NCBI GenBank assembly: GCA_006503535.1
Contig: QYRS01000003.1
Location: 62,001-126,000 of the forward strand
Length of the DNA stretch: 64,000 nucleotides
Source of the DNA: Arthrinium phaeospermum
Taxonomy: Eukaryota; Ascomycota; Sordariomycetes; Amphisphaeriales; Apiosporaceae
Direction: 5' to 3'
The notes under the pieces are model-generated. The model saw only the letters and a list, made by a program, of their open reading frames with translations. It searched no databases and was not told the DNA's origin. Below are positions 20,862 to 33,000 of the stretch, piece after piece. A program made the translations under genes and the position numbers. Every line of letters starts with the position of its first letter. The stretch's first letter is position 1.

Positions 20862-21960
20862 TCACGCTGTCGGGCCGTGTAGCATCCATGGTAAACTTGG
20901 GTGTATCGGGCCCATTAGCTCCATCTCCATGTCTCCGTCCATGCCGTATGTCATCGCTGCTTCTTTCCAGGCGTCGCGCAGAGCGTCGTCCATGGCCAGG
21001 ACAGGCGTGCTCTCGACCTTCAGCCGACGATCTACCACCAGATATGTGACCCTGTAATCGCCCCGGTATGGCCGCGGGCCACTCCTTCCTGCTGGGGTAA
21101 CGTACAAGACCTTCAGTAGAGGCATTCCGCTGTGGCAGTCAGATTGATAGATCGAAGATGTGGCCATTCCTGGCGAGGTTCGAGTGCCCCGGGCTCCCTG
21201 CCTGCCGTCGAGGGCCAGAAGAAGTCGCTGGTTACAAATGCCTCGACATCGGCGGACTTGAAGCGTTGGCATAGGGCACGCAGTGCCACGCTGAGCTTGT
21301 CGGTACCAGCAATGACGCTGGCGGGCTTGAAGTTATGATTGTTGGGCGGCGGGTACGTGTATTGCAACTTGGCAGTCTCGAGTGAATCAGGGAGGAGCTC
21401 GAGGACCAAGGCAAAGATATCGCGTAGATACGCCCGAAGAGCTGGGTCCCTCTTCTCTCTGTCGGGGAGGCACCAGTCGATACTTGTCAGTGTCGATTAC
21501 TGGCTGGCAATCTGACAGCAAGCAATGGGTCTGATCAGGCGCCATTCGAGGCTTCGGCGGAATTGGTCAGGTATTTCAAAGGAGGAGAAGACGCCGATGG
21601 GCCAGTCGGGGCATGGAGAAGCTCTAGATACGAAGGCTGAAATCGAGCCTCGCAGATGTCTTTCGTCGAGTAATTCTTTCTCGTAGGACGGCAGTCTGAT
21701 GCTCGGTGCGATTGTGCGCATGTGATGGAGTCATTGCCTGGTGATAAATTCCTGGGCATCGACCATTCGATCATTCGTCAGGACCACCTCCTGGAAGCTG
21801 AACCTTTCGATCTGATGCTGCCATTTCCTGCAGACAGTGACGCACTTGGGCCACGTGGGATTGGGCGTGTTTCTGTCGAAGCTAACTCGCGCGTCCAGGT
21901 AGCAGAGGGTGTGAAACGGGACCTCGGAGAGGGTGGACCTTCTCCCTGGCGAAACGAAAG
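20862..21960 (-). pseudogene. Decayed F-box / DUF6546-like gene
   Basis: On the minus strand one frame reads an F-box-like segment (CVTVCRKWQHQIERF, SFQEVVLTNDRM, AQEFITRQ), is stopped by TGA at 21731-21733, resumes with MRTIAPSIRLPSYEKELL to CQIASQ, is stopped by TAA at 21497-21499, and resumes with SIDWCLPDREKRDPALRAYL to INLTATAECLY. A frame change near 21113-21135 then leads into MPLLKVLYVTPAGRSGP and AMDDALRDAWKEAAM. The order resembles fungal F-box proteins with a C-terminal DUF6546-like region, which are often multicopy. Two in-frame stops plus a frameshift, with no splice sites placed to remove them, indicate a pseudogene. Both stops could come from C-to-T changes (CGA to TGA, CAA to TAA), but two sites do not prove RIP. 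Family assignment is by pattern memory and is moderate. Confidence 0.5.
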
Positions 21961-24164
21961 CTCCGTCGGCGCAAATCGGCGGTTGATTGAGGGTAGCAAT
22001 GCTACAAATTCGAAATTCTCGGGAAGGTGATAGCTTGAAGTCGTGAGATGGGCTGGGGTGGTGGGATCCTGGCTTCAGCCCTTAGGCAGCCGCCCGACGA
22101 ACGGCACAGCACTCCCAAGCTAGGCTCACCTCGACTGCGTGTAGATGGTCAAGATGTCGTGCGCATGGGAGTCAGCCGACACGTCGAAACTGTCCCTTGT
22201 ATTCCATGTCTAGATGTCCACTTCAACATCATTGCTGTGCTGTGATACGACGTTGTTTGGTTGATCGTAGCTGTGATGGTTGATAGATCCACAACACATC
22301 AAGCAAGGCAGCGGAACTCAGATATCGTCAGAGTGCATAGCCTGTAGCAATGTATCAATGTATCAATGTAGCTTGCTACTAAACAAGAGGTAGTAGGGCT
22401 ATAATAATCATACTACATCTATAATATCACTTGAGTTCCATTGTTGATGACACAACTGGCATACTAGATCAGGGTTCTGCGACTCTGCCTGATGAGCAGC
22501 AGTTACAGCGGGTACAGTCTCCCATGAAGTGGCATGAGATGCGGCAAGGTAGATGATAGCAGTATCGGTGACATGAAGCGGACACATGATACGGAGAGAT
22601 GATCTGAGCATGTGATGTTGTGCCTTATGTCTGGGTGGTAAACCAAATACAAGTTCTCTGCCAATATACACCAATCAACCAAACATTCTCCATGTTGCCC
22701 ACCAAATGCCGCATCTTGCACGAAGTATGGATTAAGTCATACCATTAGTATGTCGTGGAAACGAGACACGTCATATGTTCACATGGCATCGGGCAGGTAT
22801 GCGTATCGAACACCTACTGATGCATTATTTGGGTGATTTCATGAACAGGCATGATACCGCTCAGCAACCCATGACAACAGTGACAGTACATGGAGTGCAG
22901 AAAGAACATGATAGGTCTCGTCGTAAATAGTTGAAATGGTAAGTACGGATTTTCATATCTCAATGTATCGAATTCCATGATCTCAATGTATCGAATTCCA
23001 TGATCTCAATGTATCGAATTCCATGATCTCAATGTATCGAATTCCATCATTTGGTGGTAATTAAGAATTCAAATTTCAAATTAAAAGATAACATTCGACA
23101 AATAGCAAAACCTCAAGCCGGAACACACCAAACCACGTACATACGATCAACAGAACCTCATAATCGATATTATTCGATAGAGAATCACCTAGTTCATAAC
23201 GACGAGACTTGACTGCCTACCGATGGTTGTGGCACATGAAGGCTGCCGCATCTGTAAGTGGCAGATTACAAAAGACAACAGTCACACTAGAACAGGCAAC
23301 ACACCACATAGCATCATGACCTCGAACTCTCTAGATGAATACAGAGATAAGACCGAAACATAGTTGACTCATCGCTTACATTGGACATACTATCAGTACG
23401 CTCTGGCATGGTATTTCCAGTAACAAGCCGGTGATGATGCGAGGCTGCGGCGCAGCCTTGGCTACATGCAGCCTCGTAACATAACTCCACCTGACATACC
23501 AACAACAACACCACCCAATCGCCAGAGGCCATTAGAGAAAATCTACTTGTGACTCATCACAACCAAACCAACGTGCTTGCTTGGTGACTCAACGAATCAT
23601 GAACTCTACACAGGCTTTTTCTTGTCATGTAGTGTATTGATTATCTACTACTACGGCACCGAGTGTGATCCACACCCGGCAAGGCTACCGATCTAGCTTT
23701 CGATATGGGCATAATATGCCGCACACCACTTGCACAACAAAACATGACCACAAGTGTACGACGCGACAGAACGCGTATTGGCATTCGTGACTACGAGACC
23801 AAGACAGCCAGACGCGCCAGGTTACAGATTACATGACGCAGAATACGAGGCGTCAAACGAGTTCACGAGGCAGAGGCAAAAAGACATGATGTGTTTGGTT
23901 TGTAGTTTACTTGTTCTCAAATGTTCCTGTCGGATTGATTATGCCTCGTCGGACAATCCTTATAGTAGAAACCCCCATTCCCTTATGGTACACTTTGTGT
24001 GATCAGAACACCCTTAAAAAATCAAGAACCCAAATCCCATGATTCGTCATGACCAAGCCACTGTGCAGAAATAATTTGCGGCCATCGCAAGAAATGACTT
24101 TCGTAACAGACGTGAAACCAGAACACCTTCCAACAGTATGTGTGGACCCAACGCTTGCACTGCT
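21961..24164. other. Gene-poor spacer with minisatellite
   Basis: No protein gene is recognised. It contains a CAATGTATCAATGTAT-like run near 22349-22370, the 23-bp minisatellite at 22957-23047 and an AT-rich patch just after it. The right end is the 3' flank of histone H4. Confidence 0.5.
22957..23047. repeat. Minisatellite, four copies of a 23-bp unit
   Basis: Four head-to-tail copies start at 22957, 22980, 23003 and 23026; the unit begins ATCTCAATGTATCG and ends AATTCCATG. The first three are identical and the fourth lacks the last G. There are no spacers, so this is not a CRISPR array. Confidence 0.95.
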
Positions 24165-24659
<495 letters not shown>

Positions 24660-24838
24660 TGTGAAGGTGGGAGTGGGTGAGAAGAAGTAATGGGTGTTGT
24701 GTTGGGATTTGGGTGTGGGAGTATCGTGCAATTAAGCGTTGGTTGCAGGACTTGACGTTTGGGATATGGGAGAAGAGATGTAGAAGCGTGGGGAAACGGC
24801 CAAGTTTAAATATGGACGGGAACAAGCGGCAGCTCCAA

Positions 24839-24850
24839 ATCAGATCAGCC
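24839..24850 (+). promoter_or_regulatory. Shared histone-promoter 12-mer (H4 side)
   Basis: ATCAGATCAGCC lies 180-191 bp upstream of the H4 ATG, 25 bp beyond the TATA-like element at 24806-24813. The same 12-mer occurs in the H3 promoter. Relative to H4 transcription it reads in the opposite orientation. Confidence 0.45.
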
Positions 24851-26526
24851 TGAGCCCGACAACTCTCGAACGAGCCAGAGCAGCTGGAGCCCCTGCAAGG
24901 GAACAAATGGAACTGCAGATGTGTGGAGGGGTGGAAGGGGGATGCGCTAAAAAAGTGCGTCAACTGCTGTTGTAGTGGGCAGTAGTGCGCTGCCTCAGGT
25001 ACGTACTGCCCGCAGTGGCACGCCGTGAACCATTTTGGGGCCAATCAAAAATCAGACTGCCGACTTTAATTCTTCGGCCTGCACTCGGATGGTGGGGTCC
25101 TGACCGACACCTGGAAAATGCACCTCAGCAATTCCTCCCCCGGCAGACGAGATCCACCATTTTTAGACAACACAGCACAACATCAGCAGACTGGAATTGT
25201 AGGTGAGTGAGTAAAGCAAAATGGAAATCGGAGTCCATCCACCAACACCACCAAAATGCGCGCCCAATGCAGGCTAGCGCATACCCAGCCCGCGGCCGAC
25301 GCCCCATTCCTACGCGGTCTCTGCTAGATTGAGTGAATGCTTTTCGTGACTGATCTACTGCCTTGCCTCGCCCCATGCCGAAATTCTCGCGTCTTTCACC
25401 AGCACCCGCGTAACGCGTTCACGGCTCACAGTCCACAATCCAGCCTCCTCGGCCATTTTTGTACCTTCCCCATAGTCACTTCTCCACCAGAAGTATTCAT
25501 GTGAATCTCATGTTCGATGTTCTCCTGTCTTCCTGTAGATCCCGCTCAACCTTGATCCAGCTCGCGTCCAGCCAATCACTTTCCGGGACGGCAGTGCCGA
25601 AGCTGATTCTTGACGTGCTCTACGCGTTCTGCCTTACTGCTGCAGCACCGCTGCTTCACTATTTCCATGCTCTCCACATGTTCTCCCTCTCTTCCCGCGT
25701 GCAGTAGGTACGTACATGTCGATTGGTAAGTCTATCCCCGGATTCTTGTTTGTGACTATCGAAGTGAAGCTTCCCGCCGCATCGGCAAAGGCTGCTTGCT
25801 ACTTCAGGCAGATGGAGATCCATGGCTCGCCGGATTCTTGCAGCCGGTGATTGATTGCATGTACTACCTGTCAAAGTCGACTGCCGGATATGTAGAGTCT
25901 TGCTGTCGTTTCCCACGTCATTTCTGTCACCGGACATGTATATGGTACGCTTTTGATATCGGCGATGCACATGACGCCACTCGGAGCCTCAAGACGCTCG
26001 AACTGCAATAGAAACGAATGCAGCTTCCAACAACCCCAAACTTGCAATGAATACAATATTGTAACTAGAACTTCGCATACTACATTGACATGATTGAATG
26101 CATTCTCCTCCGAGGTGCTGCTGCCTTGTGACACTGGCTGCATCTGACCAGCCTGCCTCAGAAAATGTGCCATACCGTTAATTCGGTCGATATGGCACTA
26201 AACTCCGATTCGTGACCAAAGAGTGGACGGCAAGTAAGCTGGAGCTGACTGTTTCGGCGAGTGGGGCCTGGACTTGATTGATGCACCCAATCAGAAATTC
26301 GGCCATCTTTTCCATGGCCAAATTCCCACCTAACGCGCAGTGCATCTTTGACAACGAACCGCACCCCTGTCTGATCCCAGAAAATTAATCAGTTCCATTA
26401 GGCGCGCAACTGCCTTACAGCACAGCAGATCCTTTTTTTTCCCTTGGAGGCAACAAATCAGTCACCCACACACATTCCCAATTGGGCATTAGCGCCATAA
26501 CTGCCAAACAACCGCATTCAACCCAG

Positions 26527-26538
26527 ATCAGATCAGCC
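26527..26538 (+). promoter_or_regulatory. Shared histone-promoter 12-mer (H3 side)
   Basis: ATCAGATCAGCC lies 173-184 bp upstream of the H3 ATG, 23 bp before the TATA-like element at 26562-26569. It matches the H4-side copy exactly. Confidence 0.45.
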
Positions 26539-26710
26539 ACTTCCGCCTGTGGCCTTTTCAGATATTTAACCACCCCCCACCACTTACGTTCCTCCAACTC
26601 TTTTCCTCATCCACACCACAATCCAATCCACACTCCCATCTCTCTCACTCTCAACAACTTCATTGATCTAACCATCAATTCCATCAACCACAACACCATC
26701 AATCATCACA

Positions 26711-27349
<639 letters not shown>

Positions 27350-28038
27350 GCGCGACTCTTCTCGAGTTTCTGGGGATTGCAACAGTGGAGGATGAACACT
27401 TCATGAGCAATATGGAATGGTTTTGATGACAACGGTTTTACAGGGCAAAGGGATAATCATGGCGTTTGTGTTCGCGTTGTTTTTACACTTGATGCTCGAC
27501 AAGCGAGCCTTCTTCATGGGTTGTATAACAGGGCAGTATCCTTACGAGGTCTGCACAACTGAACAATTGAGAATTGATATGAACTGAACAAAACCGCCTC
27601 ATCCTCTGCTCTTGCTTGTGACTAGCGCCCTGCATGTATTGATTTGATTATTGCCAATCCTATCGCTGCATCACTTGACGAAATTCTGACTGGGAGCCCT
27701 GCCCTTCTTGCAACCCGCTGGCGCTGGACATTCTGCCTGGATCTTGCTGTACCATGTCCGATCTTTCCCTTGGCGTCGCGTCTTGATCAAGATGACAGTT
27801 GTGGTATTATGGTCAGTACAGTCTACATAACCAACAGTGGTGTTGACTGGCATCATCAATATCACATATATAAATTCCCCTTGGCATGCAAATGATGGCT
27901 GAGGGTCACACAGCGTGAAACCAAATAGATGGACGCGATACAACTAACTACGTGCAAGTCCTAGTTATTCTGGAAATACGATTGATTCCCTGCCCTTCCC
28001 TTCGATCATCACCTCTTTCCATCTTCTACCTCTTCTTA
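27350..28038. other. Convergent 3' region, H3 / GST kappa
   Basis: The 3' flanks of two convergent genes. No further gene or RNA is recognised. Confidence 0.5.
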
Positions 28039-29391
28039 CTAAAGGACCGACTTCCAGCCCCCCTCGCGCGGCCTCTCGAGCCCCATGAACTGCAGCACCT
28101 GCCCCATGTGGTCGACGCCCCAGAAGCCCTCGGTCTGGCCCTGGCTGTTGGTGCACACCATCCACGGCAGGCCGAAGGCGCCGTCCGCGAAGGCCTTGTC
28201 GGTGTTCTCCTTGAGGGCTGCTTTACCTGTGGTGGCGGCGTCGGCGAGGGCTGTGGGAATGGGGCGACGGGTGCGAAAGTCAGCAAAATGAGGTCTTGTC
28301 CCGGGGTTTCGGGTGTGCCGGAATGCAAAGCAGATGTATTCTGTTCAGAATGGTTTGGAGATTTGCGGTTCTTTGGCTTCTCTCTGCTAAAATCTGCCAC
28401 CGGCCTCACTCGAGGTGTATTCGTGACAGAACCAATAAGTCATCTTGGGATTTGCCTATGGCTGACTGACGGGAGTACGAAGAGAAAGAAAGGCGAACCG
28501 AGTACAGAAGGCAAAGAAAGAAACGGGCAAGGGACCCAGAGAGAGAGGTAAGCAACGAGAGAAAAAAAACCCACCCTTCTTCGCCGTCTCCTCCCCAAAG
28601 ACCTTGACCAGCAGGGGCCCAAAGACGTCCGGCTTGGCGATCTCGGCGTGGTCGGTCCACATGGCGGCGTAGAGGGCCTCGAGCGCCCGGACGAGCTTCT
28701 CCTGGCCCTGCCCACTGGCGGCGTCCTGCAGCGACAGGGCGCAGACGGCGCGCATCGTGTGCAGCGTGTTGGGCGGGAAGTTGGCGGGCGTGGTGTCGGC
28801 CATGGGCACGCCGAAGGCGCGGGCCCAGCGGAGGCGCTCGCGGCCGATCCATTTGTCCTTGTCTGGTAGGTTGGTGTGCGTGTTAGTCCTTTTCTCTCTG
28901 TACCTGCGATGCAAGGGATGAAGTGGCATGTGTATGCATGGATGTATAAAGGGTCTGCGACGTATGATGATGATGGTGACAAGATGGGTGGTACTGGTAG
29001 TAGTACTTACTCTTGATCTGGATAGGCGCTGTGTTGCCGCACTGTAGACATCGCACCAGACAGGTATCATCAGTTTCTTTCTCCTTGACCACCGTCACTC
29101 AGGAGCGCGGGTACGGCTTCGTTCGTCATACTTCCCACCCGCCGTGGTGGATGTGTAATGTGTGCCACTTACAGCATGCATCAACCCGCCGAGGAAGATG
29201 GGGATGAACTCTACTTTGACGCCCTTGAAGACGGGGTCATGCTACCAAACCGCAAGTATCATTCGTCAGTCAAATCGGCCTGAATATCAAAGAGCCAGGG
29301 TTCTTCCTCTTACCCTCAGAATGTGAAAGGCCTGGTAGGCGAAGGGGCTGACCACATCGACATACAGCCGGATACTGGGGGCGGTGACCAT
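28039..29391 (-). CDS. Kappa-class glutathione S-transferase / DsbA-family isomerase
   Basis: Thioredoxin-fold enzyme of the GST kappa / 2-hydroxychromene-2-carboxylate isomerase family, using glutathione for conjugation, reduction or isomerisation. Five exons joined in phase give 225 aa: 29314-29391, 29173-29241, 29011-29041, 28575-28862 and 28039-28250. The N-terminus has the family active-site region YVDVVSPFAYQAF, with the serine that activates glutathione in GSTK. The conserved FGLPWMVCTNSQGQTEGFWG near the C-terminus is followed by DHMGQVLQFMGL. The third exon is only 31 nt. Family length is normal. Specific substrate and whether it is mitochondrial or peroxisomal are unknown; the C-terminus does not end in an obvious SKL. 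Confidence 0.85.
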
Positions 29392-30037
29392 GGTGGCGGT
29401 TTCCAATCAATTAGATCAAATCAATCAATATGCTTAATGCAGGCGCCCGTGTTCCGATCTGGTTGGTAACAGTAACACCCGGATCCAATCGCAGTGGCAC
29501 AGAAGACTTGAGATATTGTCGCCTCAATTCAGTGCGACTTATAGCACTTCTTTATATTTGATCATCATGATTGCTTTTGGCCACAGCATGCCTATCTGGA
29601 CCGCTAAGGGCGTACGCTCAACCTCGGCTGGTGGACCGAATCAGTAATCCAAAATCGAGGTGGGGGTGGACCACGGCCAACCTCCAACATGCCGAGCCGT
29701 TGCCTCTTGTTTCGGCACTTCCACCGACACCGCGTCCTACTCTGATTACATGAGCAGCTTCGAACGTGTACACCTATGCAGATCCATGGACTTGTCACTT
29801 TCACTCCGCTCGGCATGAGGTTTTGATAACTTTGATGGATTGCAAAAGCTGCCAGTCGACGGTGGTAACCATCTATCTATATACATCATCATCAGGACTC
29901 GTGAACATTACAGTACAAAAGACCCGGCAAGCTTAACAAAAATTGCGAACAAGCAGAAAATATTGCAGAATTCCTTTTACCCCCTTTTGTGACGCCTCTC
30001 GAAACAAAAATTCAGACAGACCCGACGGCAGATTAGC
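29392..30037. other. Spacer between GST kappa promoter and RPA1 3' end
   Basis: Contains the upstream region of the GST kappa gene and the 3' flank of RPA1. No gene is recognised. Confidence 0.5.
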
Positions 30038-33000
30038 TTAAACCATCTGGTTCTTGCCGTTCTTGGCATGCAACCTCGTCAGCACGTCGAATGCGCCCGT
30101 GCCCACGCCGCTGAGTTTGCCCATGACGATGCGACTACTGGGCGACGTGAGATCGTCCCAGTCGCCATCGAGAATGGCGTCCTTGAGGAAGGCCAGTGTC
30201 GTCTCGAAACTCATCTTGGTGAAGGGACTGACGTTACCACGGAGACCCATTCGGTTGAACGGAGTAAACGTGCCGTTGCGCGTCATGTAGTCTCCGATCA
30301 GGTTGAGATGGCGGTTGTCTACACTGATACCGTGACCACCGAAAACGGCTGACAATTCCTGGATGATACCGCTGCGCGCCGCTTCAACACCATACACCCG
30401 GAGCACGGCCGCGATGTCGTTGGTCTGCGTCTTGTTGGGGTTGATCATGTGAGGGTACTTCTGCATCGCGATCAAGTTCACACCGTTGGTGTGGATGACC
30501 GGTCGCTGCCTTTCCTCGCCCGTGGTGGGGTCCTTGATCTTCTCATCGGCCACATAAGTACAGTCACTGATGCCGTCGATTTGCTGGATGACAGTCTTCT
30601 TGACCGCCGCTTGCACAAGGCTCAGCATGAGGATCTTGGGCATGTTGGCATCAAACTCCAGTGAGAACTCGCACCATCGGCCGCGCTTCTCATCGCACGA
30701 GAACTGCGAAATGGCCTTGAATCTTTCCTGGGCCCGTCCCTCACGGCTCCTGTTCAGCTTTTGCTTGTCAACACCACCGGCCTCCTCATCGTCGTCAGAA
30801 TCCCCTTCTGGCGGAGGGCTGCCGCCAAAGCCTTCATCTTCCGGCACGTCGTCCTCATCAACGTCCATGCCTTCCTGGTCCATTCTCTGCTGAATGTTGT
30901 CGTCGTCATCGTCATTGGGGCCATAGGAAACAGCCTCGGTTCGGTTGGCGCGAGACTTGGCATTGGTGGCGTCGTCATCACCATCGTCGTCGTCGTCGTC
31001 ATCCTCGTCACGGGGCGCACGCTCACCCTCGGGCGCAGCCATTTCGACATTGCCAGCCTTGACGCCAATTTCAGGAGCTGAAGCGACATCTCTGGCAGCT
31101 CTTGCCTTGATCTCCTTCTCGATGGATTTCTTCAGTAGCGACAGGAATTTACTCTCAACCACCCGGAGCACATCGCCAATCTTGATGCCGTAGGTACTGG
31201 TGTACTCATCCGACTTGAAGAACTGCAGCTTGACGTCGTAGATCTTGGCAAGTCGGTAGCCGATGCCCTTGCCTACACGCTCCTTCACGACGACCTTATC
31301 GGTGACGTGGGAAAGAGGAAGCCTGCTGATGGCTTTCGAAAAGCGAGTGATCTCCTCTTCGGAAAGCTCCTCGTTCACCATCAAAGTCATGGCTGGTGTC
31401 GAGATGTGGTCGCTAGCAGTCATGAGGATTTCTCGGAGACGAGGAATACCCAGGGTGACGTTCTTGGCCGAATGTCCAGCCAAATGGAAAGTGTTCAGCG
31501 TCATCTGTGTGGACGGCTCACCAACAGACTGTCCAGCGACGATACCAACGGCCTCGCCCGGTTCCACGAGCGAGCTGAGGTACTTAGTGTGCAGGAGAAT
31601 CTCGGCATACTTGCGGGCAATGAGCTCGGTGGATGCTGATTTGTTACCCTTCTCCTTCAGGAGACCATCCTCGTTGTTCTTGATGTACTCAGTAACCTTC
31701 TCGTAGAACTTCTCCGAGGTGGCAAATGCGTGGCGGTTGGGATTCAACTCAGTGGAGATCGGGTCGCGGGCAAGAGCGCTGTTGGCTTTGGCTTCCTTGA
31801 CGGCCTTCTTCATGTACTTCTGCGCGTACTCCTTGGAAGAGAAGATCTCCTGTTGCCAGCCTCTCTCGTCGATGGAGAGCTGCGCGACCTCGGAAGCTCG
31901 GTTTCGGAGCACGAAGCCAAAGTCGTGGAGGTACTTTTGCTTGGTGATGTCCAACCCATCTTCTCCGTACAGGAACTGAATCATGGACCCATCGGCGTCT
32001 CTGACCGAGGTATCGTAGGCGACCTTAAGGCCTTCCATACCCTTGATCAAACAACGTTGCAGGTATCCGGATCTGGATGTCTTGACAGCAGTATCAATAA
32101 GACCTTCACGTCCAGCCATGTGATGGAAATAGTACTCCTGAGGACGGATGCCCGTCAAGAAACGGTTCACAATGTAGCCTCCGGCGCGAACATTGGTCTC
32201 GTAAGGTCGGAAACAGGGCAAAGACTTTCCGCTCACCATGAGCGGTACTCTTCGGCCTTCCAGAACCTGTTGTCCAAGGTTGCAAGAAATGAGGTTGGCG
32301 TTGACACCACTACCCTTGGCTCCGGAAGAAGTCATAGACTGCATTTGGTTCTTGGGGAAGGGTTTCTCAAGACCGTCCGGAAGACAAGCTTTGGTGACTG
32401 CACCCGAGACCATGGAGTTTGCTGCGTTCATCATCGTATCGAGACCTTCCTGCTGACTGTCGTTTCTCATGACAGCCTCCAGGCGTTCCAACAGCAGAGG
32501 ATCTGTGGGGCTGATGTCTTCATTCTCGTCCAAACTGACATACTTGGCAGCTGCTTTAAGACCGACAGTTGAGGCAGCAGCCAGCTCCTTTCTACGGTTC
32601 GCCTCTCCTTCAGGCGTAAGACGCAAATCATCCATACCACAACTGAAGGCTCGCATTGCCAGGTACCGGGTGAGCAGCCTGCCCATGCAACTCAGAAGCT
32701 TTGCAGCAGTCTCAGGCCCCCATGTCTCGTGGATTGCGTGAATGAATCCTCCGCCACTGGGACCCAGGTGAGCCTTATCGAGAATACCGTGGATGAACTC
32801 TCCATCCTGGAACAAGACCTTGCCTTCCTCGGTCTTGGATCCCCAACGCGACGCAGGCAATGATGTTTTACCAGTCATCCACAAATCACCGAAACCAATG
32901 GGCTTGATGTTCTTCAAGATGGTCGTGATGACTTGCTTTCCAGTCCACCGGCGTACGGGCTTGAAGACGGTGGGAGGAACCAGCTCGATTCTGTCCGACG

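Larger units (their letters stand above)
24660..26710. promoter_or_regulatory. Divergent H4-H3 intergenic promoter region
   Basis: About 2 kb between the H4 and H3 start codons. Each gene has an ATATTTAA TATA-like element about 145-150 bp upstream of its ATG (24806-24813 on the minus strand, 26562-26569 on the plus strand) and a shared 12-mer ATCAGATCAGCC about 175-190 bp upstream (24839-24850, 26527-26538). CCAAT motifs occur near 25037, 25573 and 26289. The middle of the region holds no recognisable gene. Confidence 0.55.

Noticed and set aside
20862..21960. Functional multi-exon F-box gene
   Set aside because: The two in-frame stops have no flanking splice signals that would remove them, and the segments are also frameshifted.
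22957..23047. CRISPR-like array
   Set aside because: Direct repeats without spacers in a eukaryotic genome; it is a minisatellite.
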